From contig CAVUNL010000020.1 of assembly GCA_963742795.1 (NCBI GenBank), positions 124,001-188,000 of the forward strand: 64,000 nucleotides of DNA, given 5' to 3'. The stretch is from Palsa-504 sp963742795 (GTDB lineage: Bacteria > Actinomycetota > Actinomycetes > Streptosporangiales > Streptosporangiaceae). The translations under genes were made by a program, and so were the position numbers. The notes under the pieces were generated by a model. That model was not told the origin of the DNA. It worked only from the letters and a program-made list of their open reading frames with translations, and did not search any database. How positions within the stretch are numbered: the first letter of the stretch is position 1; each line of letters begins with the position of its first letter. Positions 26,038-35,700 of the stretch are shown here, in pieces.

Positions 26038-27312
26038 TTACTGCGCGTCGGCAGGATACAGTGCGGGCCCGACGCCGCTGATCGCCTGCGCTTGCGCCTT
26101 GGCCAGCACCGCCTGGGCCGCGGTTTCAGCGTCTGCCCCGGTACGCGCCATCTCGGCCGCGATGATCCCAGCCACCATCGGGGTGGAGAACGACGTGCCG
26201 TCCCACTTGGCCATTCCCTTGAAGGTCTGCACGGCGGGCTGCTTCGGCGGCTCGCGGTAGGTGTACACGCCGTGGGCGTAGGCGTTGATCATGCCTTCGC
26301 CGACCGCGTACACGTCCACCCAGTCGCCGTAGTTGCTGAACCACGCCAGGTGTTCCTGGTCGGCGCCCAGGGCGCCGACCGAGACCGTCCAGTCGAACGC
26401 CGCGGGGTAGAACGGCCGGTCCGTGCTGTCGTTGCCGGCCGCGGCGACCAGGACGAGGTCGGCGTGCCGGGTGCGGAAGTCGCTGAAGGCGAGCGATTCC
26501 CAGTTGTTGCGGGTGTACGTACCGGCCGACAGGTTGACCACGGCCGGCGAGAAGTCGGCGATGAGCTGCTCGAGCTTATCGATGATCACGTATTCCAGTT
26601 CCCCGCCGGACGATGTGAAGTGATCGCTGACGTACACGGTGGCCCCGGGCGCCATGCTTCGCGCGACCCCGGCGATGAAGGTCCCGTGTCCGGCGTACTC
26701 CGGGATGTTCAGCTGGCCGCCGGGCAGGAGCGGCCCCAGTAGATCCGGGTCCCCCGTGACCCCGTCCAGCCACGGCACCTGGGCCGGGTCCAGGTTCTCC
26801 AGCAGGCCGGTGTCGCAGACCCCGAGGCGCACGCCGGTCCCGCCCGCGCCCGGCGTCACCGGCGGGCACGGCTGAGCCGGTGACGACTCGCACCCGCACG
26901 GCACCTCCGGTTCATCGGCCGGGCAGATCTTGGTGATGTGCGCGACGTACACCGGATCGGCCAGCGGCCGTTCGTCGCGCCGCGCCAAGTTGTTCGTTAC
27001 CAGGCGATCCTCGATGAGGTCCAGCGCCTGCGGGACGGTCAGGTAGCCCTCTCGTCGGTAGACCTCATCATCAATCGACAGCACTGCGATATCGCCCAAT
27101 CGCGACTGTCCGGGCAGTTCGACCCGGCGGACTCCACCCAGCACCTGCTGTATGCGCTGGATGTTGTCACCGCGGTCCAGGGTCAGCAGCTGGCCGGCCA
27201 CGTACATGTACTCAATCTCGCCGCGCGGCGTGTAGGCGGCGTCGATCTGGATGCCTTGGCGGGCAAACGAGTCCCTCATGCCGTGCCACTGCGCGGCGGT
27301 CACCGAGTCCAT
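26038..27312 (-). CDS. Intracellular S8 subtilase (module 2)
   Basis: 424 residues from ATG 27312 (GAAGGGGG upstream). No signal peptide. The N-terminal ~150 residues (MYVAGQLLTLDRGDNIQRIQ) resemble the same part of subtilase 1. The catalytic set is complete: D167 (VCDTGL), H209 (AGHGTFIAG), N294 (AAGNDS), S374 (DGTSFSTP). It ends LAKAQAQAISGVGPALYPAD, matching the end of subtilase 1's peptidase domain just before the Cys tail. Divergent from CHAT 2. Probably an intracellular maturation or effector protease working with CHAT 2 (inference). Confidence 0.92.
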   Translation of the reverse strand: MDSVTAAQWHGMRDSFARQGIQIDAAYTPRGEIEYMYVAGQLLTLDRGDNIQRIQQVLGGVRRVELPGQSRLGDIAVLSIDDEVYRREGYLTVPQALDLIEDRLVTNNLARRDERPLADPVYVAHITKICPADEPEVPCGCESSPAQPCPPVTPGAGGTGVRLGVCDTGLLENLDPAQVPWLDGVTGDPDLLGPLLPGGQLNIPEYAGHGTFIAGVARSMAPGATVYVSDHFTSSGGELEYVIIDKLEQLIADFSPAVVNLSAGTYTRNNWESLAFSDFRTRHADLVLVAAAGNDSTDRPFYPAAFDWTVSVGALGADQEHLAWFSNYGDWVDVYAVGEGMINAYAHGVYTYREPPKQPAVQTFKGMAKWDGTSFSTPMVAGIIAAEMARTGADAETAAQAVLAKAQAQAISGVGPALYPADAQ

Positions 27313-27627
27313 CTATGCCCCCTTCGGGCGATCGCAGTCGTCGATAGTGCGGATATGCGTTGGCCGAGCCTGATACGCCCGAAGGCCGAGGGAAAATGGG
27401 GAGCATTTGGTTGAATGCCCGACCGTGCCGGGGAAGGGTTCCGGACGATCATCAACAGGATTCTTATCACTTGGCATGATTTGACGCACGTGACTCGCCC
27501 AAGCCGCAACCCTTGCCGCACCAGGCATCCCGAGGTGCCCGAAAATTGTATACCGCATTCACGGACAGATTTGTCCGTCCGGGAATTTGCTTGCCCGTTT
27601 ACCTGTCATGGCCAAGGATCTATAAAT
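27313..27627. promoter_or_regulatory. Divergent region, subtilase 2/CHAT 2, with palindrome
   Basis: 315 bp, noticeably more AT-rich than its surroundings. A palindrome ACGGACA-GATT-TGTCCGT (27561-27578) lies 50 bp upstream of the CHAT 2 start and could be an operator. It is unrelated in sequence to the inverted repeat at 21866. AAGGA at 27614-27618 is the likely ribosome-binding site for CHAT 2. I could not match -35/-10 motifs between the two modules. Confidence 0.5.
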
Positions 27628-30303
27628 ATGACCGTCCCTGCCGAACTGGCCAGCGACGGGCCCGTAGATCTTCTTCCGCTGGCGCTGTCCCGCCCCAACG
27701 AGGCCTTGGAGCGGGCCCGCAGGGTGCTCGCGGGCCATCCAGGCCCCCTGGCCGCCTCGGTCGCGCGGCAGGCCATCGGCACCGTGCTGCGGGAGTACGG
27801 GGACATCGACGCGGCCCTGGTAGAGCTGCGGATCGCCCGCCGGCTGGCCCGGCGCGCCGGCTCGGACGAGCGCGAGGCGGACGTGCTCGGCACACTCGGG
27901 GTCGCTCTCATCTTCGCCGGGCGGAGCGTGTCCGGCCGTAACGCCCTCAATGCGGCGGTGCAGCAGTCCACCGGGCATCTGCACACCAGGATGGTGTTCC
28001 GGCGGGGCGCCGCCCTGCTGATCCTCGGGCGGCACGACGAGGCGCTCGAGGACTTGAACACCGCGATCGTGGCCATGAGAGCGGCCGATGACCAGCTCTG
28101 GGAAGCCCGGGCGCTGCAGGAACGGGCGGTCAGCTACCTCTCGTCGGGTTCGGCGCGGCGTGCCACCGCCGACCTCCGGCGCGCCGAGGAGCTGTTCGCC
28201 AAGAACGGCCAGGAGCTGGAGTCCGTGGAAGTCACCGTGAACCGCGGTCTGGTCGCCCTCCGGCTCGGCGACCTGCCGGACGCGCTCAGCTGCTTCGATG
28301 AGGCGGCGGAGCGACTCCAGCGGCTCGGCACCTCCGAACCCGACCTGAGCATCCACCGGTGCGCCGCGCTCACCGCGGCAGGACTGGCCACCGACGCCAT
28401 GCAGGAGGCCGATGCCGCGATCGAGCAGCTGGACCGGATCCATGGCCGGCCCACCAAGCGGGCCGAGCTGCTTCTCACCGCGGCCACGTCCGCGCTCGCC
28501 GCCGGCCAGCCCGCGGCGGCCCTGGACCGGGCCACCGAGGCGCGCCGGCTCTTCGACCGGCAGGGTCGGCGCTGGTGGCGAGCGCAGGCCCAGCTGGTCC
28601 AGGTGAGCGCCAGCGTGGAGGCTGGTCCGGCGACCGCCGCCCTGCTCCGGGACGCCGGGCGCTGCGCCCGGGTGCTGGCCCATCTCTCCTCGCCCCACCA
28701 GCCGCTGGCGGAGCTGGCCGTCGGCCGGGTCGCCCTGGCCCTGGGCCGGACTGCGATGGCGAACCAGCACCTGGCCGCCGCCGCCGCTGGACGCCGGCAC
28801 GGGTCGGCGCTGTCCCGGGCGGTCGCCTGGCGAGCCGAGGCGCTGCGTGCCGAGGCGGTCGGCGACCGGCGCCGTCTCATGTACGCCTGCCGGCGAGGCC
28901 TGGACGTTATCGACGAGTACCGGAGCATGCTCGGCTCCTCGGAGCTGCGTGCGCACACCACCGCCCACGGCGCCGAACTGGCCAATCTCGGCCTGCGGCA
29001 CGCCCTGCGCCTCGGCCGGCCCAGGCTCATGCTGGCCTGGAGCGAGCGGTGGCGGGCGGTCGCGCTGGCCGTGCCTCCCGTGCACCCGCCCTCCGACGAG
29101 GAGCTGCAGGCCGACCTGGCCGCGATGCGAGACGTCGGCAGCAGGCTCACGCGGGCGAACAGCCTGGGGCTGCGAACCGCTCCCCTCAAGTACGAACGCC
29201 AGCGGCTGGAACGCGCGGTTCGGGCCCGGGCGCTGCGCACCCAGGGCGCCGGCCGGAACGGCGCCCCACGCATCGGAGGAATCGACGTTCCCGGCCTGCT
29301 AGATGCGCTCGGCGACGACCGGCTGCTCGAGCTAGTCGACATCGAAGGCGAGCTGCACGTCCTGGTGTGCGGCGACGGCCAGGTACGCCGGTTCGCGGTC
29401 GGCCGGACCGAACTGGCCGCGCGTGAGATCCGGTTCGCCCGGTTCGTGCTCAGACGCCTGGCTTACGGTTCGGCTCTGCCCGCGGCCGCGGAGGTGCACG
29501 CCCGGCTGACCAGGATGGGCCAGACGCTCGAGCAGGTTCTGCTCGGCGAGGCCGGCGCGCATACCGGAGACGGCAACGTAATCGTCGTGCCGCCCGGCCG
29601 TCTGCACTCGGTGCCCTGGAGCCTGCTGCCCGGCCTGCGTTCCCAGGCGGTGAGCGTCGCGCCCTCGGCGGCGTCCTGGCTCCGGGCCCGCCGGACCATC
29701 TCGGACACGGTGCTCGACCACGATGGGCTCGACGCCTCGGCCGGCCCGGTGGTCCTGGTCCGCGGTCCCCACCTGGCCTCCGAAGGAGCCGAGGTCCCTC
29801 AGCTAGCCGCCGGCTACGCCCACGACTGCGAACCCGTGGTGCTGGGCGGCGGCACCGCGACCGTGGCCCGGGTCCTGACCGCGATCGACGGCGCCCGGCT
29901 GGTGCACATCGCGGCCCACGGCACCTTCCGCCCTGACAGCCCGCTGTTCTCCTCGCTGAGCCTCGACGACGGTCCCCTCACGGTCTACGACCTAGAGCGG
30001 CTGCGCCGTGGACCGCGCCACCTGGTGCTGTCCAGCTGCGACTCCGGTGTCATCGCGCCGGCCGGAGCCAACGAGCTGCTCGGTCTGGCCAGCTCGCTGA
30101 TCCCGCTGGGTACCGTCGCGATCGTGGCCAGCGTCGTACCGGTGAACGACGCCGCGGCAGTGCCGCTGATGCTCGCGCTGCACCGGGAGCTGCGCCGTGG
30201 CGCAAGCCTGGCCGAAGCCCTGCGCGACGCCCGCCAGGGATCCGAGTCAGACCCGGTAGCAGCGGCCACGGCGTGGTCGTTCGTCTGCCTCGGCGCTGGC
30301 TGA
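27628..30303 (+). CDS. TPR-CHAT caspase-like protease (module 2)
   Basis: 891 residues from ATG 27628. TPR-like repeats over ~10-570 (e.g. ALEDLNTAIVAMRAADDQLW, ALQERAVSYLSSGSARRATA), then CHAT with H764 (HIAAHG) and C804 (LSSCDSG) and VIVVPPGRLHSVPWSLLPGL. Paralogous to the module 1 protein along its full length: the order of motifs is the same, roughly half the residues are shared by eye, and the C-terminal CHAT part is the best conserved. The frame is open upstream to 27415, but ATG 27628 gives the start that aligns with the paralogue. Confidence 0.92.
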   Translation: MTVPAELASDGPVDLLPLALSRPNEALERARRVLAGHPGPLAASVARQAIGTVLREYGDIDAALVELRIARRLARRAGSDEREADVLGTLGVALIFAGRSVSGRNALNAAVQQSTGHLHTRMVFRRGAALLILGRHDEALEDLNTAIVAMRAADDQLWEARALQERAVSYLSSGSARRATADLRRAEELFAKNGQELESVEVTVNRGLVALRLGDLPDALSCFDEAAERLQRLGTSEPDLSIHRCAALTAAGLATDAMQEADAAIEQLDRIHGRPTKRAELLLTAATSALAAGQPAAALDRATEARRLFDRQGRRWWRAQAQLVQVSASVEAGPATAALLRDAGRCARVLAHLSSPHQPLAELAVGRVALALGRTAMANQHLAAAAAGRRHGSALSRAVAWRAEALRAEAVGDRRRLMYACRRGLDVIDEYRSMLGSSELRAHTTAHGAELANLGLRHALRLGRPRLMLAWSERWRAVALAVPPVHPPSDEELQADLAAMRDVGSRLTRANSLGLRTAPLKYERQRLERAVRARALRTQGAGRNGAPRIGGIDVPGLLDALGDDRLLELVDIEGELHVLVCGDGQVRRFAVGRTELAAREIRFARFVLRRLAYGSALPAAAEVHARLTRMGQTLEQVLLGEAGAHTGDGNVIVVPPGRLHSVPWSLLPGLRSQAVSVAPSAASWLRARRTISDTVLDHDGLDASAGPVVLVRGPHLASEGAEVPQLAAGYAHDCEPVVLGGGTATVARVLTAIDGARLVHIAAHGTFRPDSPLFSSLSLDDGPLTVYDLERLRRGPRHLVLSSCDSGVIAPAGANELLGLASSLIPLGTVAIVASVVPVNDAAAVPLMLALHRELRRGASLAEALRDARQGSESDPVAAATAWSFVCLGAG

Positions 30304-30311
30304 GGGAGACT

Positions 30312-30776
30312 TCACAGAGTGATCCAGCCGGTCAGCACGTCGGTGTCGTTGCCCGTCCGGCAACGGAGGCGGAACGGGCTGGCCGGGATGGGCTCGACCG
30401 CGAAACACCCGATCTCGTCCACCGGGGTCGTCGCGATCGTGCCCGCCATGGTCTGTACCTCGAGCGTCCCGGCTCGCGGCGGGACGACCTGGCCGAGCAG
30501 GGCGTCCTCGGTGACCTCCAGCTCGATGGACAACCGCGTCGAGGTGAAGGTGAGCGCCCGGATCGATGCGGTCTCCGACCGCACGGCTGCCACCAGGTCC
30601 CGGTCCCGGCCCTGATCCCGGTCACGGTCGGAGTCGTAGGTCAGCTGGGCGAGCTCGGCGTCGATGTTGTGCCACGCGTACGCGTTCTTGCCCGTCTCGA
30701 CGAACCATTCGGGCACCTCCTCCCGGGCCCGGATCGCCTCACCCAGCGCCGCGAGGAGCTCCTCGTCGTCACGCAC
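30312..30776 (-). CDS. ECF-sigma partner protein (module 2)
   Basis: 154 residues from GTG 30776, overlapping the sigma stop. The first ~50 residues are identical to the module 1 partner. The rest differs at scattered positions and by a short Asp/Arg-rich insertion (DRDQGRDRD), then returns to VVPPRAGTLEVQTMAG, CFAVEPIPASPFRLRCR and VLTGWITL. The identical part coincides with the 847-bp duplication. Confidence 0.8.
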   Translation of the reverse strand: MRDDEELLAALGEAIRAREEVPEWFVETGKNAYAWHNIDAELAQLTYDSDRDRDQGRDRDLVAAVRSETASIRALTFTSTRLSIELEVTEDALLGQVVPPRAGTLEVQTMAGTIATTPVDEIGCFAVEPIPASPFRLRCRTGNDTDVLTGWITL

Positions 30777-31476
30777 GTCGCTCGCCCGCCGTCCAGTTGA
30801 CGTCGGCCTCACCCTCTATGAGCGCGGCGACGGCGGGGGACTTGCGAAGCCGTTCCAGGCAGCGGGCCCGCTGCGGGCCGATGCTTCCCACCGGGATCTG
30901 CAGGGTCGCGCTGATCTCCGCGTACGACACCGGCGGGTCTTTGGCGAGCATGGCCAGCAGCTGCTGATACCGGGGCGGTAGCTCCGCGAACGCTGCTCGC
31001 AGCGCCGCGTTCCGCTCAGCCATGAGGATCTCCTCGTCGATTATCGTGTTGTCCACGAATTGCAGAGCGTCGTCTAGTCCTGTCCCTAGCCGCTCCGATT
31101 TACGGGCCGCCGTCACCACCCGGAGGCACTCCCGGTGAGTGGTCGTAGCCAGCCACCCGGGCAGCGCGGCGGGTTCCCGCAGCTTCCCGAGCTGCTCGAC
31201 CAGCAGCAGCCATACATTCTGCGCCACGTCCTCACGATCGGAATTGCTCAACTGGAACCGGGCACAGATGGACCACACCAGCGGCACGTACCGCTCCACG
31301 ATCTCTTTCCACGCGGCCGGGTCGCCCCCGGCCGCGCGAGTAACAAGCGCGACGACCGTCGGGTCGTCACGCACGGCCAGCCTCCGCCGGCCCGCCTGCT
31401 GCCATCATCAGCGCCTCGGTAGTGGCGGTTAACCTCTTTTCTAACCCGGAGGGCACCGCAGCGCCACCTGATACAC
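30630..31476. repeat. Near-identical 847-bp duplication, copy 2
   Basis: Copy of 24958-25804 with one mismatch found. The right edge at 31476 abuts an esterase-gene fragment, whereas copy 1 abuts a membrane-gene fragment. Confidence 0.9.
30769..31374 (-). CDS. ECF-type sigma factor (module 2)
   Basis: 201 residues, identical in protein sequence to the sigma factor at 25097, with the same upstream 100 bp. Because regulator and promoter are identical, the two modules probably share one regulon rather than being separately controlled (inference). Confidence 0.92.
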   Translation of the reverse strand: MRDDPTVVALVTRAAGGDPAAWKEIVERYVPLVWSICARFQLSNSDREDVAQNVWLLLVEQLGKLREPAALPGWLATTTHRECLRVVTAARKSERLGTGLDDALQFVDNTIIDEEILMAERNAALRAAFAELPPRYQQLLAMLAKDPPVSYAEISATLQIPVGSIGPQRARCLERLRKSPAVAALIEGEADVNWTAGERRA

Positions 31477-31490
31477 GCGCCGGAGACAAA

Positions 31491-31694
31491 TCAGGATCCC
31501 GCTGTCACCATCTCCAGCAGGATGCCGGTGACGTCCAGGTGGCGGGGGGATGGGGCCACGGCCTTCCCGCTCATCCCCGACCCGTGCAGCACCACCAGCA
31601 GCGGACCCGCCGCGTCCGGCCCCCGGGCCAGCCAGTACCCGCGCCGCACCCCCGCCACGTTCAGGCTCCGGTACTCCAGGTCTCCGCGTCCCAT
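31491..31694 (-). pseudogene. N-terminal fragment of an alpha/beta-hydrolase esterase
   Basis: 67 codons: LNVAGVRRGYWLARG followed by LLVVLHGSGMSGKAVA, the first strand and oxyanion region of LpqC/PHB-depolymerase-like esterases. It then degrades and stops, with no nucleophile serine or later catalytic residues. It lies next to the duplication edge at 31476. Confidence 0.55.
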
Positions 31695-31737
31695 CCCCGC
31701 ATTATGCCGCCGTACCCCCGGTTGTTAGCGTGGCGTG

Positions 31738-32210
31738 ATGACCGTCCTGCGGATTCGCGGCTTCGCCCTGCCCGGCGGCGAGCCGGTCGACCTGTTCGCC
31801 GACGGTGACCGGTGGACCGACGATCCGGTCCCCGGCGCCGAGCTGGCCGCCGAGGGCTGGCTGCTGCCCGGCCTGGTCGACGCACACACCCACCCTGGGG
31901 CGGAAGACCCAGGTAAGCCCCTCGACGAGGCGCTTCTCCGCGATGACCTGCGCGCGCACCTGGCGGCCGGGGTGACCATGATCCGGTCGCCGGGGCTGGC
32001 GGGCGATCCGCCCGCGTGGTTCGGCCAGGCCGGTGACCTGCCTCGCGCGGTGCACGCCGGGCCGTGGATCGCCCAGCACGGCCAGTTCTTCGACGGCTGG
32101 GGCCGCCGCGCCGACCACGCCGAACTCCCCTCGGTCGCCGCCGCCCAGGCCGCCCGGACTGGCTGGGCCAAGATCATCGGGGACTGGGGTCCGGACGACG
32201 AGCCTGGTGC
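31738..32210 (+). pseudogene. Truncated metal-dependent amidohydrolase
   Basis: ATG 31738. The N-terminal beta-sandwich and first metal motif are clear (EGWLLPGLVDAHTHPGAED; H-x-H), followed by AGVTMIRSPGLAGDP and GRRADHAELPSVAAAQAART, WAKIIGDWGPD. Then the family sequence stops and the frame runs on to 32331, antisense to an HTH gene. About 60% of the normal length is missing, including later metal ligands, so it is inactive. Confidence 0.75.
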
Positions 32211-32455
32211 TCCCGGAGGGTCGCCGCGAGCGGGCTGGGCGGGATGGCGGACTCTGAGGCAACGCTTGACAGCTCGAGGTCGCGGCCGGCCGCTCGCAGC
32301 AGCCGCCGCAAGGTGCGCACCGTGGGGCTAGCTATCCCCGTCTCATACCGTGCCACCATGGCCTGCGAGGTGCCGGCACGACGTGCCAGCTCAGCCTGGG
32401 TCAGGCCTGCGCTTCTGCGCGCCTCTAGCAGCAGTTCCACCGTGTCCACGCTCAC
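32174..32455 (-). pseudogene. XRE-type HTH fragment, likely from an HTH-nucleotidyltransferase antitoxin
   Basis: GTG 32455. An intact XRE helix-turn-helix (LTQAELARRAGTSQAMVARY, then ETGIASPTVRTLRRLL) and a linker ending LAATLREHQARR. In related proteins, LREHR leads into a MNT-type nucleotidyltransferase domain (VRVFGSVARG); here the sequence instead runs into the amidohydrolase fragment, so the second domain has been deleted. A palindromic operator lies just upstream (32460-32475). The DNA-binding part could still be expressed and repress. Confidence 0.65.
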
Positions 32456-32459
32456 TATT

Positions 32460-32475
32460 ATGCCTTTTCAGGCAT
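32460..32475. promoter_or_regulatory. Palindromic operator upstream of the XRE gene
   Basis: ATGCCT-TTTC-AGGCAT. On the gene's strand it reads ATGCCTGAAAAGGCAT and sits 4 bp before the GTG. This is the form and position of autoregulatory operators of XRE/HigA-type antitoxins (TGCCT-N4-AGGCA). Confidence 0.7.
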
Positions 32476-32715
32476 CAAACACCAATCGCGGCCTGGCTGG
32501 TACAGCGGTCCCGCGCCCTTCGGCTGCGACTGGTTCGCGGACGCGGCTTCGGCCAGCTGTGGGTCTTCGATCCGGCGGCCGAGATAACGTCGATCGTGCC
32601 CTGGCTGCCGGTGACACAATAGACACGGCGGCAAAGCTCCGGCCGCCTTTCCGGAAGGCCGAGGCCCCGCCGCTCCTGTCCTGGGACGCATAACCACAGC
32701 CGGCGCTTACCCGAG

Positions 32716-35700
32716 GTGAGGCAGGTGGCGACGCTTCAGCCAGCGGTCCACCGCGCCATCTTGATCGTTGACGTGGAGAGCTTCGGCGACCCCGCGCGGA
32801 CCAATGCCCACCAGCTGGCCGTGCGCGACACGATGTACAAAGCGCTCCGGCGGTCCTTTGCCAGGGCTCGTATCAGCTGGGCCGATTGCGTGAAAGAAGA
32901 CCGGGGAGACGGGGCTCTCGTCCTCATCCCTCCGGCGGTGCCGAAGAGCGGACTGGTCGCGGGCCTGCCCGGCTACCTCGCGGAGGCCCTGGCCCGGCAT
33001 AACGCTGCCTGCCCGGAGGAGCAGCGGATCCGGTTGCGAATGGCGCTGCATGCCGGGGAGGTTCACCAGGACGCGTACGGGTACGCGGGCGCCTCCATCA
33101 ACCTGGCCTTCCGCCTGATCGAGGCGCCAGTGGCGAAGATGGCCCTGCACGATTCATCCGCTGTACTGGCGCTCATCGTCTCGGAGTGGTTTTACGACGA
33201 AGTGGTGCGCCACCATCCGGCGGCCGAACCTTCATGGTTCTACCCGGCGCATGTCGCCGTGAAGGAAACGGAGACGACCGCCTGGATCCGCGTCCTGGGG
33301 CTCGCGGGGTCGTCCCCCGGCCGCGGTGCCGTGCCGGCCGCGCCGGGCCGGACGGCCCTGTCTCATCTGACCCGGCCCGTCCGGTCATTGCCAGCTTCCT
33401 CGTCTGGGGTGAGATACACGCTGCCGCCGGATGCGGCGGCGTTCACCGGGCGGGAGGAAGAGCTGAACGTCATCAGCGCCTCGGTGAGGAGGGCCGCGAG
33501 AACCAGCCGCGTGGTGGCCATTCATGCGATCGACGGGATGCCAGGCGTGGGGAAGACCACCCTGGCGGTGCACGCTGCTCACCTGCTGCGGGACCGGTTC
33601 CCGGACCGGCAGCTCTTCGTCAACCTGCACGCCCACACCCCTGGACAGGATCCCCTGACCCCGGAGGCGGCGCTGGCCGGCCTGCTGACGGCCGTCGGGA
33701 TCGACGCCCGCAATCTCCCCCGTGATCTGGAGGGCCGGGCCAGCCTGTGGCGGGACCGGATGGCCGGGCAGCGGGCCCTCCTGGTCCTGGACAACGCCGC
33801 TAGCAGCGATCAGGTCGCCCCGCTGCTGCCTGGGGGCGCGGGCTGCCTGGTACTGGTCACCAGCCGCCGTCACCTGGGCGATCTGCCGGGAGCGGCACCG
33901 CCGGTCTTGCTGCAGGTTTTGCCGCCGGTAAAAGCGCGAGAAATGTTCGTGCGGCTGGCCCCTCGCGCTGTCGCAGACCCGGATGCGGCGGTGGCAGAAC
34001 TGGCGCGGCTGGCCGGGTTCCTGCCCCTGGCCATCTCGCTGCTCGCCCGGGTGTACGCCGGGCACCCGTCCTGGACGCTGGCGGACTTGACCGCCGAAAC
34101 CCAGGCCAGCATGCTCACCCTGGCGGCGGAGAAGGACAGCGTGGCCGCCGCGTTCGAGGTGTCCTACCGGTACCTGGACCCCGGCCTGCAGAAGTTCTTC
34201 CGCCGCCTCGGCCTCCACCCGGGTACCACGATCGACGGTTATGCCGCCGCGGCGCTGGCCGGCACGGCTCCGCGGGAGGCGTCCGGATACCTGGATACAC
34301 TGCACGGCGAGGGCCTGCTGACCGAGGCGGGGTACCGCCGTTACGGCATGCATGACCTGATCCGCCGCTACGCCAGCGACCGCGCCGCCACCGACCCCGT
34401 TCGCGAACGCGAACAGGCGCTGAATCGGCTGCTGGACTACTATCAGCACACTGCGGCGCTCGCCGAGGCCCGGCTGGGCCTCCGGGCCCGCTCCAGCCAA
34501 ACCCGTGTCCTGGCCATGCCGCCGACCGCGGTACCCGCCCTAACGGACGCCGATCAGGCGCTGACATGGGCGCGGACTGAACGCTCCAACCTACTGGCCT
34601 GCCTTGACTACGCTGCCGGCGGGGATCGGCAGGCCAGGGTCGTGGCGCTCACCGCCGCCCTGGCTACCCTGCTTCGGCAGGACGGTCCCTGGGTCGACGC
34701 ACAGACTCGCCATACCGCCGCCGCCGAGGCCGCACGTCAGCTCGGCGACCGGCTGGGTCAGGCCAACGCCCTCCTGGAGCTGGGAACGGTGCGTTGGCTG
34801 ACCGGGGATTATCCTGCCGCAGTCGCCGCGGAACAGGAGGCGCTGGGCATCTCCCGTGACCTCGGTGACCGGCTCGGTCAGGCGAACGCCCTGACCGGTC
34901 TAGGGGTCATACGGTGGCGAGCGGCGGATTATCCCGGCGCGGCCGCCGCGCTGGAGGAGGCCCTGGGCACCTTCCGTGACCTCGGCGATCGGCTCGGCTA
35001 TGCCAATGCCCTCTTCGACCTGGGGACGGTGCGCTGGCTGACGGGGAACTATCCTGCCGCGGCCGCCGCCGAGCAGGAGGCGCTGAGTATCTGCCGTGAC
35101 CTCGGTGACCGGCGTGGCGAGGCGGAAGCCCTCAACCGGCTGGGAGCCGTGCGGTGGCTGACCGGGGATTATCCTGCCGCGGCCGCCGCCGAGCAGGAGG
35201 CGCTGGGTATCTGCCGTGACCTCGGTGACCGGCGCGGCGAGGCCGACGCGCTCAACGTACTGGGGATCGTGCGGTGGCTGACCGGGGATTATCCTGCCGC
35301 GGCCGCTGCCCAGGAGGAGGCGCTGGGTATCTTTCGTGAGTTCGGCGACCGGCGCGGCGAGGCCGACGCGCTCAACCGGCTGGGCAGCGTACGGCGGATG
35401 ACCGGGGACTATCCGGGCGCGGCCGCCGTACAGGAGGAGGCGCTGGGCATTTACCGCGCCATCGGCGACCTGGGCGGCGAGGTCGAGGCGCTCGACGAAC
35501 TGGGAACGCTGTGCCGGGTCCGCGGTGATCTCGACCAAGCTGAAGCGTATTACCGGCTGGCCCTGGACCTGGCCCGCGAGATCGCCGGCCCCTGGTATGA
35601 GGCCGAGGCGCTGGCCGGCCTGGGCCGTCGTGCCCTAGCCGCCGGCCGCACCGCCGAGGCCGTCGCGGGCCTGCGGCGGGCACGGGAAATCTTCGAGCGG

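Noticed and set aside
25097..31374. The two identical sigma genes as a simple assembly duplication
   Set aside because: The flanking CHAT, subtilase and partner genes differ strongly between copies, so both loci are real unless the assembly is chimeric; kept as a caveat only.
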